Part shown: positions 17,075 to 25,452 of the stretch, one piece after another
Layout of the letters: each line of letters starts with the position of its first letter
Position numbering within the stretch: position 1 is the stretch's first letter
Position numbers and translations under genes: made by a program
Assembly: GCA_041600415.1 (NCBI GenBank)
Contig: JBFIKF010000007.1
Location: 62,001-126,000 of the forward strand
DNA: 64,000 nucleotides
From: JBFJKD01 sp041600415
GTDB lineage: Bacteria > Pseudomonadota > Gammaproteobacteria > Pseudomonadales > Porticoccaceae
Direction: 5' to 3'
The notes under the pieces: model-generated
Databases searched by the model: none
Told to the model about the DNA's origin: nothing
What the model saw: only the letters and a program-made list of their open reading frames with translations

Positions 17075-17932
17075 GTGGCGATTGATTATCAGAAATTAAA
17101 AAATCGAAAATTCGAGGAAATCGTACATAGTTATTCTCCCAAAGATACGATGTTGTACGCGCTGGGCGTGGGGCTGAGTAATGATCCCACCGATGAACAG
17201 GCGCTACGATTCACCTACGAAGAAAATCTTAACGCGTTACCGACCATGGCCGCAGTGCTGGCCTACCCGGGTTTTTGGCTGAAAGAGCCCGATACCGGTG
17301 TCGACTGGACCCAGGTATTGCACGCCGATCAGGAAATTGTGTTTCACCGCCCACTGCCAGCGCAGGGCACGGTCAAGGCGCGTACCCAGGTCGATGAAAT
17401 TATCGACAAGGGACCGGGTAAAGGTGCATTTATCTATTCATCGCGCACGGTCATGGATGTTGCCAGCGGAGAGCCGTTGTGTACGTTGACGCAAAATACC
17501 ATGGCTCGCGGCCACGGCGGTTTTGGTGGTTCAACCGCAGCAGCCACCGCGCCCCAGCCGATTCCCGATACGGCTGCTGAAATGACCTGCGATTTACCCA
17601 CACTGCCGCAGGCGGCGTTGATCTATCGACTATCGGGTGATTTTAATCCCGTGCATGCCTCCCCGGCGGTGGCCAGGCAAGCCGGTTTTGAACGTCCCAT
17701 TTTGCATGGCCTGTGTACGTTCGGTGTTGCCGGTCACGCGCTGTTAAAAACCTGTTGCGACTACGATGTAAGTCGTTTCAAGCGCATCAAATGCCGTTTT
17801 TCCGCGCCGGTGTATCCCGGCGAAATGATTCGTACCCAGATGTGGCGCATTGACGGCGGCGTTGCGTTCCGGTGTCGCGTGGTGGAGCGGGATCTGGTGG
17901 TGATTGATAACGGTTTCCTGGAAGTAGGCTAA
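17075..17932 (+). CDS. R-specific enoyl-CoA hydratase 2, MFE-2-like MaoC double hot-dog
   Basis: 285 residues from a GTG at 17075. This start gives AIDYQKLKNRKF and then DTMLYALGVGL, exactly the beginning of bacterial hydratase-2 proteins, and places GGAG six bases upstream; the ATG at 17069 overlaps that site. Two hot-dog repeats are present, and the C-terminal one carries the hydratase-2 motif GDFNPVHASPAVARQAGF with the Asp/His dyad, then PILHGLCTFG. It hydrates trans-2-enoyl-CoAs to (3R)-hydroxyacyl-CoAs, the substrate of the preceding SDR. With AMACR (43945) and the SCP2 thiolase (13000), it mirrors the peroxisomal pathway for 2-methyl-branched acyl-CoAs. Confidence 0.9.
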   Translation: MAIDYQKLKNRKFEEIVHSYSPKDTMLYALGVGLSNDPTDEQALRFTYEENLNALPTMAAVLAYPGFWLKEPDTGVDWTQVLHADQEIVFHRPLPAQGTVKARTQVDEIIDKGPGKGAFIYSSRTVMDVASGEPLCTLTQNTMARGHGGFGGSTAAATAPQPIPDTAAEMTCDLPTLPQAALIYRLSGDFNPVHASPAVARQAGFERPILHGLCTFGVAGHALLKTCCDYDVSRFKRIKCRFSAPVYPGEMIRTQMWRIDGGVAFRCRVVERDLVVIDNGFLEVG

Positions 17933-17956
17933 CCCGTCGGCGAGGTTGAACAGTTT

Positions 17957-19168
17957 ATGCAGGACATTTTGCGGGGTATGCGCATTGTGGAGGGCGCGGC
18001 GTTTGTCGCCGCGCCTTCTGGCACCATGACATTGGCGCAGATGGGCGCCGATGTGATCCGTTTCGATATGATTGGCGGCGGCCTGGACTATCGGCGTTGG
18101 CCGGTCGATGCTAACAACAACAGCTTGTTCTGGGCCGGATTGAACAAGGGCAAGCGTTCAATCGCGGTGGATTTTCGCACCCCCGAGGGACAGGAAATTT
18201 TGACCCGTCTAATCTGCGCGCCGGGGGAAAATGCCGGGCTGTTTGTGACTAATTTTCCGGCCCGCGGTTGGCTGGCCGATAGTAATCTGCGCAAACATCG
18301 CGAGGATCTGATTTACCTTAACCTGACCGGGGATCGCCACGGCGGCTCGGCGGTGGATTACACGGTGAACTGTGAGGTCGGTTTGCCAGCTATGACCGGT
18401 GCAACGCAAGAACCTGTCAATCACGTGCTGGCGGCGTGGGATGTGATCGCCGGACAAACCCTGGCCCTCGGCCTGTTGGCGGCGGAGCGTCATCGCCGCA
18501 TTAGCGGCGAGGGACAAATAGTCCGGCTGGCGCTGGCGGATGTCGCGTTGGCGACCATGGGGCATCTCGGGTTTATCGCCGAAGCACAGATCAATGGCAC
18601 TGACCGCGAGGCCTGTGGTAACTACCTGTACGGCGCCTACGGCAAGGATTTTGTAACGGCCGATAAGCGCCGGATAATGCTGGTGGGGCTTACCGGCAAT
18701 CAGTGGCAGGGTATCAGGAAGGCCACCGGGTTGGGCGCGGCTATCGACCAACTGGGGGACAGGCTGCATCTGAACCTGGCGCGCGAAGGGGATCGTTTTC
18801 ATGGGCGCGAAGCCCTGACCGAACTTCTTGCGCCCTGGTTTGCCGCGCGCAATTTCGACACCGTAGCGGCGGCTCTGGATGCGGCGGGGGTGTGCTGGGG
18901 TAAGTATCAAACGATTAAACAACTGGTGGATCGGGATCCCGAGTGTTCCCCGGCGAATCCCCTTTTCGAAGAGGTTGAGCATCCGGGTATCGGCCGCTAT
19001 CTGACGCCAGGCAGTCCCCTGTACTTTTCCGGAAGCCCTCGCGATGCGGTGGGTGCGGCCCCCCTGGTAGGGCAGCACACCGATGAAATTCTGTCTGAGG
19101 AGCTGGGTATGAGCAGCGCCGAGATTGGGCGCTTACACGACGCCAAAATTGTCGCGGGCGCAGCGTAA
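17957..19168 (+). CDS. mct: Mesaconyl-CoA C1-C4 CoA transferase (2-methylfumaryl-CoA isomerase), CaiB/BaiF family
   Basis: 403 residues, class III CoA transferase. The N-terminal stretch (VEGAAFVAAPSGTMTLAQMG followed by ADVIRFDMIGGGLDYRRWPV), NKGKRSIAVD, FVTNFPARGWLA and VNHVLAAWDVIAGQ closely resemble Mct of Chloroflexus, which shifts CoA intramolecularly from C1 to C4 of mesaconate in the 3-hydroxypropionate bi-cycle. The same fold includes racemases such as AMACR, but those lack the GGGLDYRRWP signature. The gene starts 24 bases after the hydratase-2 stop, so it is probably cotranscribed. It links Mcd (which makes mesaconyl-C1-CoA) to the Meh-like hydratase (which needs mesaconyl-C4-CoA). 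It is the strongest single argument for the methylsuccinyl-CoA route. Confidence 0.85.
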   Translation: MQDILRGMRIVEGAAFVAAPSGTMTLAQMGADVIRFDMIGGGLDYRRWPVDANNNSLFWAGLNKGKRSIAVDFRTPEGQEILTRLICAPGENAGLFVTNFPARGWLADSNLRKHREDLIYLNLTGDRHGGSAVDYTVNCEVGLPAMTGATQEPVNHVLAAWDVIAGQTLALGLLAAERHRRISGEGQIVRLALADVALATMGHLGFIAEAQINGTDREACGNYLYGAYGKDFVTADKRRIMLVGLTGNQWQGIRKATGLGAAIDQLGDRLHLNLAREGDRFHGREALTELLAPWFAARNFDTVAAALDAAGVCWGKYQTIKQLVDRDPECSPANPLFEEVEHPGIGRYLTPGSPLYFSGSPRDAVGAAPLVGQHTDEILSEELGMSSAEIGRLHDAKIVAGAA

Positions 19169-19351
19169 AAGTCAATGCTGAGGGCTTGTCCTGGCGTGGA
19201 CGACCGGAGATCTTGTTGATAAGGTTGCCTGCTCGCCGCATTTCAGGCTCCACTTCCGATGACCGAGGTTGTTTTGTTAATCCAGGCCTGCCAGGTACTT
19301 GCGGAGCAAATTATTTAGTAGTCTTTTAGGTAACTCGGAGTGGATAGCGTC

Positions 19352-21346
19352 ATGCAAACACCGCACCTGGGACGTACATTTCTCGAATCTGATCGCATCA
19401 TTCGCAAGCAGGTCGAGCGCGCCTGGCATCAGTTTGTGGAGAGCGGTAGCTGCGCGACTGATGCCGTCAGGGACGTGGTGCTGAATTCATGGCACCGTTG
19501 TCGCAGTGGGGGAATTGAAGCGACGCGCACCTGTTCGCCGCTGATTGCCAAGGGCAAACAGCTCGACCAGCTTAAACAGGAAAATGAAGAGCTGCTCCTG
19601 GCCTCCCAGCACACCTGGAAAATGTTGTCGGATATTCTGGTGGACACCGAGAGCCTGCTACTGGTTGCCGCGCCCAATGGCGTGTTGCTGGATGTGTGTG
19701 GCAACCCACAGGTTGTCGAGGGCGGGGCCGATCAATCTGTTGCCCCGGGATACGACTGGAGTGAACAAAAAGCCGGTACCAACGCGGTTGGTACTGTCAT
19801 CGCGTTGCGTGAACCCGTGGAAATCCACAGTGCAGAGCACTTCTGCCAGTCCGCAAAAATATGGACCTGCTCGGCAGCACCGGTCATTGACCATGTTAGC
19901 GGGGATTTATTCGGTGTGATCGATATCACTACCCGCAGTCATGCTTTTAGTCGTCAAAGTATTGCGCTGGCCATGACGGCTGCACGACAGATCGAGCAAA
20001 CATTGCAGTCGCGGGAGTTGGCGCGCAATGTGCAACTGCTGGACTGGTTTGCCAACAAAACTGAGCGCTGGTATCGGGATAGTGTGGTATTACTCGACCG
20101 CCGTGGCCGCATTATCACCTGCAATGAACATGCGCGCAGGCTGTTTAACAACGTGCAGCAGGGACATCTGGTACGCAGTGGCAGTGTCATGCTGCCGGAA
20201 ACCGCGCTCAAAGACATCGAAAATTGCGCGCAGTTTTTGCCGGAAGCAATTGATCTGGTGGCGGTGGATGCGTTCCCCGGTGCGCGTATCTGGCAAGGTG
20301 GATTACTGGTGCTGGACAACCGTGATTGCCGTGATATGGCTGCGACCCGGAGTCGTTTCGTTGGGAAAAATCGTCGCGAGGGGTCGCGGTCGGAGGAACC
20401 TTTTTCCCGGCTTGTAGGCGATAGCGCTGTGATGGAGTGTCTCAGGGAGGAAGGTAAACGCTGTGCGATCAAGGACGGGCCGATCTTCATCATGGGCGAA
20501 TCAGGCACTGGAAAGGAATTGTTAGCCAGAGCCTTGCATGCCGCCTCACCGCGACGAGACGGGCCATTCGTGATAGTCAATTGTGCAGAACTGGAAAATC
20601 ACTCGGCCGGGGAAGTGGTTTTCGGGTGCGAATACAAAGGGTTAGCCCGCCGCGATACCGATCAAAATATGGGGAAACTTGGGCAGGCCAGCGGCGGCAC
20701 GTTGTTCCTGCGCGCGGTGGACACGCTGCCAGCTGCGACTCAGACGCGGCTAGTACATTTTTTGCAGAGCGTGCCGTCTCACGGGGGTGGTCCTCAGGCC
20801 GGAGCCGTTGGTGTGAGAGTGATGGCGTCGATTAACGCTACTACCGGTGTTCAGGCTATGGATAGCAGCCTGTACCGTGTGTTGCAGGACATGACTGTAC
20901 GAGTGCCTCCGCTAAGGGACAGGGCTGAGGACTTGCCAGCGCTGGTAGCGCATCTACTGGAGCAAACGGCCCGTAGATCGGGATCCCCACGTAAATTTGC
21001 GGATGCGGAACTGCTGCGCTGGATGCAGCGCTACCCCTGGCCTGGTAACGTGCGTGAACTGGGTGAAATACTGGAAGTTATGTGCGTTCTTAATGAACAC
21101 CTTGAACTGGGTGTTCGAGATTTACCGGATAAATTGTTCCACCAACTGGCTTCTGTGAATGCCGCGCCGTACGTTGGCAAAGCGACCGATGACACCCGCG
21201 GAATTTTGAACGAAGTGGAGAAAAAGGCGATTGCGCTGGAAATGGAAAAACATGCAGGCAATCGTACGCGGGCAGCGCGATCTTTGGGGGTTTCGAGAAG
21301 CACCTTGTACCGCAAGTTGCGTGCTTACGGATTAGATTCTGTCTGA
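19352..21346 (+). CDS. AcoR-type regulator with GAF, degenerate AAA+ and Fis HTH domains
   Basis: 664 residues from the ATG at 19352; a GTG at 19340 overlaps the CGGAG site. The domains in order are an AcoR-like helical start, a GAF sensor (roughly residues 70-220), a PAS-like region, the sigma-54-activator AAA+ domain and a Fis-type HTH (NRTRAARSLGVSRSTLYRKL). Walker A (GESGTGKE) and the sensor II segment (PWPGNVREL) are kept. The GAFTGA loop is missing (FGCEYKGLARRD) and the Walker B acidic pair is lost (GGTLFLRAVDTL in place of LFLDEI). It therefore probably cannot remodel sigma-54 RNA polymerase in the usual way and may repress or activate a sigma-70 promoter, or work as a partner subunit. 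Standing between two catabolic sub-blocks, it is the likely local regulator. Confidence 0.85.
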   Translation: MQTPHLGRTFLESDRIIRKQVERAWHQFVESGSCATDAVRDVVLNSWHRCRSGGIEATRTCSPLIAKGKQLDQLKQENEELLLASQHTWKMLSDILVDTESLLLVAAPNGVLLDVCGNPQVVEGGADQSVAPGYDWSEQKAGTNAVGTVIALREPVEIHSAEHFCQSAKIWTCSAAPVIDHVSGDLFGVIDITTRSHAFSRQSIALAMTAARQIEQTLQSRELARNVQLLDWFANKTERWYRDSVVLLDRRGRIITCNEHARRLFNNVQQGHLVRSGSVMLPETALKDIENCAQFLPEAIDLVAVDAFPGARIWQGGLLVLDNRDCRDMAATRSRFVGKNRREGSRSEEPFSRLVGDSAVMECLREEGKRCAIKDGPIFIMGESGTGKELLARALHAASPRRDGPFVIVNCAELENHSAGEVVFGCEYKGLARRDTDQNMGKLGQASGGTLFLRAVDTLPAATQTRLVHFLQSVPSHGGGPQAGAVGVRVMASINATTGVQAMDSSLYRVLQDMTVRVPPLRDRAEDLPALVAHLLEQTARRSGSPRKFADAELLRWMQRYPWPGNVRELGEILEVMCVLNEHLELGVRDLPDKLFHQLASVNAAPYVGKATDDTRGILNEVEKKAIALEMEKHAGNRTRAARSLGVSRSTLYRKLRAYGLDSV

Positions 21347-21641
21347 CGGAAAGCCCATGCCAAGCTGGGGTGGGTGTTGACGATCTGGCCCCCGTCCGGT
21401 CTGTTAAAACGCCCATTTGAGCGGTAGTTAGGCTCAATAAACAGATAAATGGGGAGCAAAGTTGCGACTTTCTGGCATAATCGGCGGTTCGCAAGTGTGT
21501 GGAAAAGGCTTGTTGGCTGAAACAAGTAGTGCCGTCGACAGCCCGGAGATTTGCAATAGTGTGTATTTAATCCAAGTTTCAGAGCGGTTCCCGACTGGGG
21601 AATAAACCAACCGAAAAAAATAAATGCAGGAGGTTAGTAAG

Positions 21642-22550
21642 ATGGCCAGCGCAGCGGCACAACAGATCGTAGAACTCTATTCCGAGTGGAAACAAAAACT
21701 GGCGATGAACGATGGTATGTCGCTGGAAGAATTGCGGGATTTATTTGATGGCTGGGGCAGCATTACCGCTGAGCCCGCCGATGTAGAATTCAAGGATGCC
21801 ACGTTGTATGGCGTCGATTGCAAGTGGGCGATTCCCAAAGGGGCCGACGAAAGCCGAGTGCTGATCTGTTGCCATGGTGGCGGTTTTGTCGTCGGGTCCT
21901 CCGCTAGCCATCGCAAAATGTTTGGCCATATCGCGAAGGCCGTAGGTTGTGCTGCATTGGTGCTCGATTACACCCGAGCGCCAGAAAATCCCCATCCCGG
22001 TATTGTCGAAGAGGCGGTAGCGGTGTACTCCGGTTTGCTTGAGGGGGGTTACAAACCCGAACATATGGCGACCATCGGCGATTCCGCGGGCGGTAATTTA
22101 TGTACATCAGTACTACTGTTTGGTGAGCGACTCGGCTATCCCATGCCCGCCGCCTGCGTGCCGCTGTCCCCCTGGTACGATATGGAAGGCACCGGCGAAA
22201 CCCTGAACACCAATGCGGACAAGGACGCGCTGGTCAATAAGGATATATTGATGGGTATGGCGGAGATGTTTCTCGGGGGCAAAAATCCCCGGGGACCGAT
22301 TGCCAACCCGCTGTACGCGGATCTGGAAAATTTGCCACCGACCCTGATTCAGGTCGGTGAATACGAAGGCTTGCTGGACGATAGCCGACGCTTTTACGAG
22401 CGCGCAAAAGCAGCCGGGGTCGATGTTGAACTGCAGGTGTTTCCCGAAATGCAGCATGTATTTCAATTTATGGCCGGCAACGCGCCGGAAGCGGACGACG
22501 CAATTGCCAAAATTGCACAGTTTTTGCGGCCCAAATTAGGACTCGCCTGA
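21642..22550 (+). CDS. HSL-family alpha/beta hydrolase
   Basis: 302 residues from the ATG at 21642, with a strong AGGAGGT seven bases before it. Hormone-sensitive-lipase-type oxyanion motif HGGG (CCHGGGFVVG), nucleophile elbow GDSAGG, and late Asp and His in EYEGLLDD and MQHVF. These cytoplasmic enzymes hydrolyse short and medium esters or lactones. In this cluster it could open a lactone or ester made by the LLM monooxygenase, an inference from neighbourhood only. No signal peptide. The 295-base gap upstream should hold its promoter; no sigma-54-type -24/-12 element was recognised there. Confidence 0.87.
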   Translation: MASAAAQQIVELYSEWKQKLAMNDGMSLEELRDLFDGWGSITAEPADVEFKDATLYGVDCKWAIPKGADESRVLICCHGGGFVVGSSASHRKMFGHIAKAVGCAALVLDYTRAPENPHPGIVEEAVAVYSGLLEGGYKPEHMATIGDSAGGNLCTSVLLFGERLGYPMPAACVPLSPWYDMEGTGETLNTNADKDALVNKDILMGMAEMFLGGKNPRGPIANPLYADLENLPPTLIQVGEYEGLLDDSRRFYERAKAAGVDVELQVFPEMQHVFQFMAGNAPEADDAIAKIAQFLRPKLGLA

Positions 22551-22676
22551 TTGGCAATTCCGCTACGATAAGGCTTGGTGGGGCCAAAGTCTGGCGCTAC
22601 AAGGGACGGCTGGAAAATCTTGTCATCCCGTGCGCCGTAAATGTTAACCAACAGCTTGTACAAGCAGGATCTGAAG

Positions 22677-24110
22677 ATGATTGAACACACCAAAATCTAT
22701 ATCGATGGGCAGTGGGTGCCAGCCAGTGGCGGTGGAGTCACCACGCTGGTCAACCCGGCCACTGAAGAGCCGTTTGCCACGGTGCCGATGTCTTCTGAAG
22801 CGGATGTTGATAAGGCCGTGCAAGCGGCACGGCGCGCTTTTGCCTCCTGGTCCAGAACCAGTGCCGAGGAGCGGGCGGGGTATATTCGCGCCATCTGCGC
22901 CAAGCTCAAGGAGCGCAAGGACGAGCTGGCCTCGCTGATTTCCCAGGAAATGGGTATTCCGGTACATTTCTCCAAGGGTATTCAGGTGTCTGGTCCGATC
23001 CACGGGCTGTCACTGTTTGCCGATCTCGCCAAGACCATGGAAGAAGTCCGAAAGCACGAAGAAGGTTATCTTGTGGTGCGAGAACCCGTCGGCGTCTGCG
23101 CGTTTATTACGCCGTGGAATTTTCCCTTATTCCAGGTGGTAGCCAAAGTGGGCCCGGCGATTGCGGCGGGTTGCACCACGGTCCTTAAACCCAGTGAGCA
23201 AACTCCATTGTGCACCTATGTTTTCGCACAAATATGCGACGAAGTTGGTTTGCCGCCGGGGGTATTTAATCTGGTGCCTGGTCGGGGATCCATCATGGGC
23301 AATGCGCTGAGTTCGCACCCCGAAGTGGATCTGGTGTCGTTTACCGGCTCCACGGAAGTCGGCGTCGATATCGCCAGGTCGGCCGCGCCCACGGTTAAGC
23401 GGGTGTGCCAGGAACTGGGTGGCAAGTCGCCGTTTATCATTGCCGAGGACGCGGAAATCGCCAAGGCCGTCAAATATGTGGTGAAGGATACGATGTTTAA
23501 TTCAGGGCAAATGTGCGTGGCTCTGAGTCGGGTTTTTATACCCGAAGCCAAATACGAAGAGGCTGTGGCGGTAGCCAAATCCGTGGCGGAATCCCTCAAG
23601 GTGGGTGATCCCACGGATGAAAATGTATTCCTCGGACCGGTCAGCTCCATGCGTGCTCGGGAAAGTGTGGTGCGCTACATCAACAAAGGCATAGAAGAAG
23701 GCGCGCGCCTGGTCACCGGCGGCGCGGAATTGCCCGAGGGTATCACCCGAGGCGCGTATGTTCGCCCCACCATTTTCGCCGACGTGCGCAACGATATGAC
23801 CATTGCCCGGGAGGAGATTTTTGGACCGGTGATTTGTCTGATTCCCTACAAGGATGAAGACGAGGCCATTGCTTTAGCCAACGATACGCCGTTTGGTTTG
23901 TCCAGTGGCGTCTGGGCCGATAGCGAAGAAACCCAGATGCGCATTGCGCGGCAACTGCGCGCCGGGCAAGTTAAGGTGAACGGCGGATCGTTTAGCTTTT
24001 CCGCGCCGTTTGGTGGTTACAAAATGTCTGGCAATGGACGCGAGTGGGGTGCCAGCGGCCTGACCGAGTACACGGAAGAAAAAGCCATTCTGGTTGGTAA
24101 ACTGCGTTAG
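22677..24110 (+). CDS. NAD(P)-dependent aldehyde dehydrogenase
   Basis: 477 residues from the ATG at 22677, whose MIEHTKIYIDGQWV is a standard family start; the frame is open to 22641. Catalytic residues are present: CQELGGKSP (general-base Glu) and FNSGQMCVA (nucleophilic Cys), with FITPWNFPL and SFTGSTEVG of the cofactor fold. It oxidises an aldehyde to the acid. With CYP153 elsewhere in the window, it could serve alcohol/aldehyde intermediates of terminal oxidation, or an aldehyde released within this cluster. The preceding hydrolase gene ends 126 bases upstream. Confidence 0.92.
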   Translation: MIEHTKIYIDGQWVPASGGGVTTLVNPATEEPFATVPMSSEADVDKAVQAARRAFASWSRTSAEERAGYIRAICAKLKERKDELASLISQEMGIPVHFSKGIQVSGPIHGLSLFADLAKTMEEVRKHEEGYLVVREPVGVCAFITPWNFPLFQVVAKVGPAIAAGCTTVLKPSEQTPLCTYVFAQICDEVGLPPGVFNLVPGRGSIMGNALSSHPEVDLVSFTGSTEVGVDIARSAAPTVKRVCQELGGKSPFIIAEDAEIAKAVKYVVKDTMFNSGQMCVALSRVFIPEAKYEEAVAVAKSVAESLKVGDPTDENVFLGPVSSMRARESVVRYINKGIEEGARLVTGGAELPEGITRGAYVRPTIFADVRNDMTIAREEIFGPVICLIPYKDEDEAIALANDTPFGLSSGVWADSEETQMRIARQLRAGQVKVNGGSFSFSAPFGGYKMSGNGREWGASGLTEYTEEKAILVGKLR

Positions 24111-24129
24111 ATTTAGTCCTCGTCATTTC

Positions 24130-24160
24130 CGGTAGCCGCGGGGCGCGCCTGCGGCTACCG
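24130..24160 (+). terminator. Perfect ten-base hairpin after the aldehyde dehydrogenase gene
   Basis: CGGTAGCCGC (24130-24139) pairs without mismatch with GCGGCTACCG (24151-24160) across an 11-base GC-rich loop. It begins 20 bases after the stop codon and is not followed by T-residues. Probable transcript-end or processing structure. Confidence 0.45.
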
Positions 24161-24208
24161 ATGTAATGGCCCGCCGCGGTGGGCGTTGTTCTTCAGGAGT
24201 TGTAATCC

Positions 24209-25363
24209 ATGTCGAGATTTCGTTTCCCCCACGTGGAGATGCCTGCCATCGCTACCCGACTGCGCGCCGAGGTCAGGGAGTTTTTGGCGGCAGAGCGCGC
24301 CGGTGGCGGATTTGTACCCATGGCGGATTGCTGGGCGTCGGGAATGAGCGCGGAATTTAGCCGCAAGGTTGGTCAACGGGGTTGGCTGGGCATGACCTGG
24401 GATAAAAAATACGGGGGTCACGGCCGCACCTTTCTCGAACGCTATGTGGTGACCGAAGAAATGCTGGCGGCCGGTGCGCCGGTTATGGCCCACTGGATAG
24501 CGGATCGCCAGAGCGGTCCGCAAATTATCCGACACGCGGCTCCTGAGGTGCGCGACCAGATTATTCCACGCATTGTCGCCGGCGAATGTTTTTGCGCGAT
24601 CGGCATGAGTGAACCCAACACCGGTTCCGACCTGGCGTCGGTAGCCACCAAAGCAGAAAAAGTTGATGGGGGCTGGCGGGTCAATGGTACCAAGCTGTGG
24701 TCCACCGGCGCCCACGGTTGCGACTACATGATTACGCTTCTGCGCACTTCCCCCCTGGATACGGCTGCCCGTCACAAGGGTCTGTCCCAGTTTATTATCG
24801 ATCTCAAGTCGCCGGGAGTACAGATTCGCGGTATCGCCGATATTGGCGGCCAGGTGCACTTTAACGAAACTAACTTTGAGGATGTGTTTGTCCCCGATAA
24901 CTACGTCCTTGGCGAGGTAGGCGGTGGCTGGAATATGGTGGTGGGCGAGCTGGCGCTGGAACGCTCGGGACCGGAACGTTTTCTGAGCACGTTTATCGTG
25001 TTGCAGGAAGCCATGCGCGTGCTGGTCAATCACCCTACGGATAAAACCCGAGAAGTACTGGGTCAGGTGGTGGCTAAAATCAAAACACTGCGCCGTATGT
25101 CCCTCGGCATTGCCGGTTTGCTGCAGGAGGGGGCGTCGCCGGAAATGGAGGCCGCCCTGGTGAAGGATATGGCGACGCGCTTTGAGCGAGAATTACTGGA
25201 AAAATTGCGCGGTATTCTGCCGCAGGACCTGCTTGCTTCGAGCGCTGGATTGTTACCCGCGTTATTGCGCGACGGTATTTTACGGGTGCCGTCTTCGACC
25301 CTGCGCGGTGGCACCAACGAAGTGCTCAAGGGCATGATTGCCCGCCAGTTGGGATTGCGTTGA
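24209..25363 (+). CDS. Acyl-CoA dehydrogenase, probable catalytic half of a heteromeric pair
   Basis: 384 residues. AIGMSEPNTGSDLASVATKA is the flavin/substrate strand. The late segment LRGGTNEVLKGMIAR lacks the MCAD-type glutamate, but helix G has LALERSGPERF, which supplies one or more glutamates near the alternative base position. The next gene (25453) is a shorter, degenerate relative of the same fold. Such tandem pairs are known from actinobacterial steroid degradation (ChsE1-ChsE2, ChsE4-type), where two halves make alpha2beta2 enzymes for CoA esters with bulky or ring-containing acyl groups. The substrate here may therefore be bulky or branched. AGGAG precedes the ATG. Confidence 0.88.
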   Translation: MSRFRFPHVEMPAIATRLRAEVREFLAAERAGGGFVPMADCWASGMSAEFSRKVGQRGWLGMTWDKKYGGHGRTFLERYVVTEEMLAAGAPVMAHWIADRQSGPQIIRHAAPEVRDQIIPRIVAGECFCAIGMSEPNTGSDLASVATKAEKVDGGWRVNGTKLWSTGAHGCDYMITLLRTSPLDTAARHKGLSQFIIDLKSPGVQIRGIADIGGQVHFNETNFEDVFVPDNYVLGEVGGGWNMVVGELALERSGPERFLSTFIVLQEAMRVLVNHPTDKTREVLGQVVAKIKTLRRMSLGIAGLLQEGASPEMEAALVKDMATRFERELLEKLRGILPQDLLASSAGLLPALLRDGILRVPSSTLRGGTNEVLKGMIARQLGLR

Positions 25364-25452
25364 TTGATTAGATGCCGACCTTAGCGCCACGATTCCCGGC
25401 GCAATGCCTGAGAAATTGCGCGCCTGCATGACAGTGAATTCGAGAGAACCGA

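Noticed and set aside
18209..19078. Minus-strand open frame of 289 codons opposite the Mct gene
   Set aside because: Same reason: shadow of a real gene, with composition unlike any known protein.
21347..21641. Possible sigma-54 promoter before the HSL hydrolase gene
   Set aside because: The best candidate (TGGCATAATCGGCGG) does not meet the -24/-12 pattern, and the nearby regulator lacks the GAFTGA loop needed to use it.
24155..25033. Minus-strand open frame of 292 codons opposite the 24209 dehydrogenase
   Set aside because: Antisense to a gene with diagnostic motifs; no ribosome-binding site or protein family recognised.
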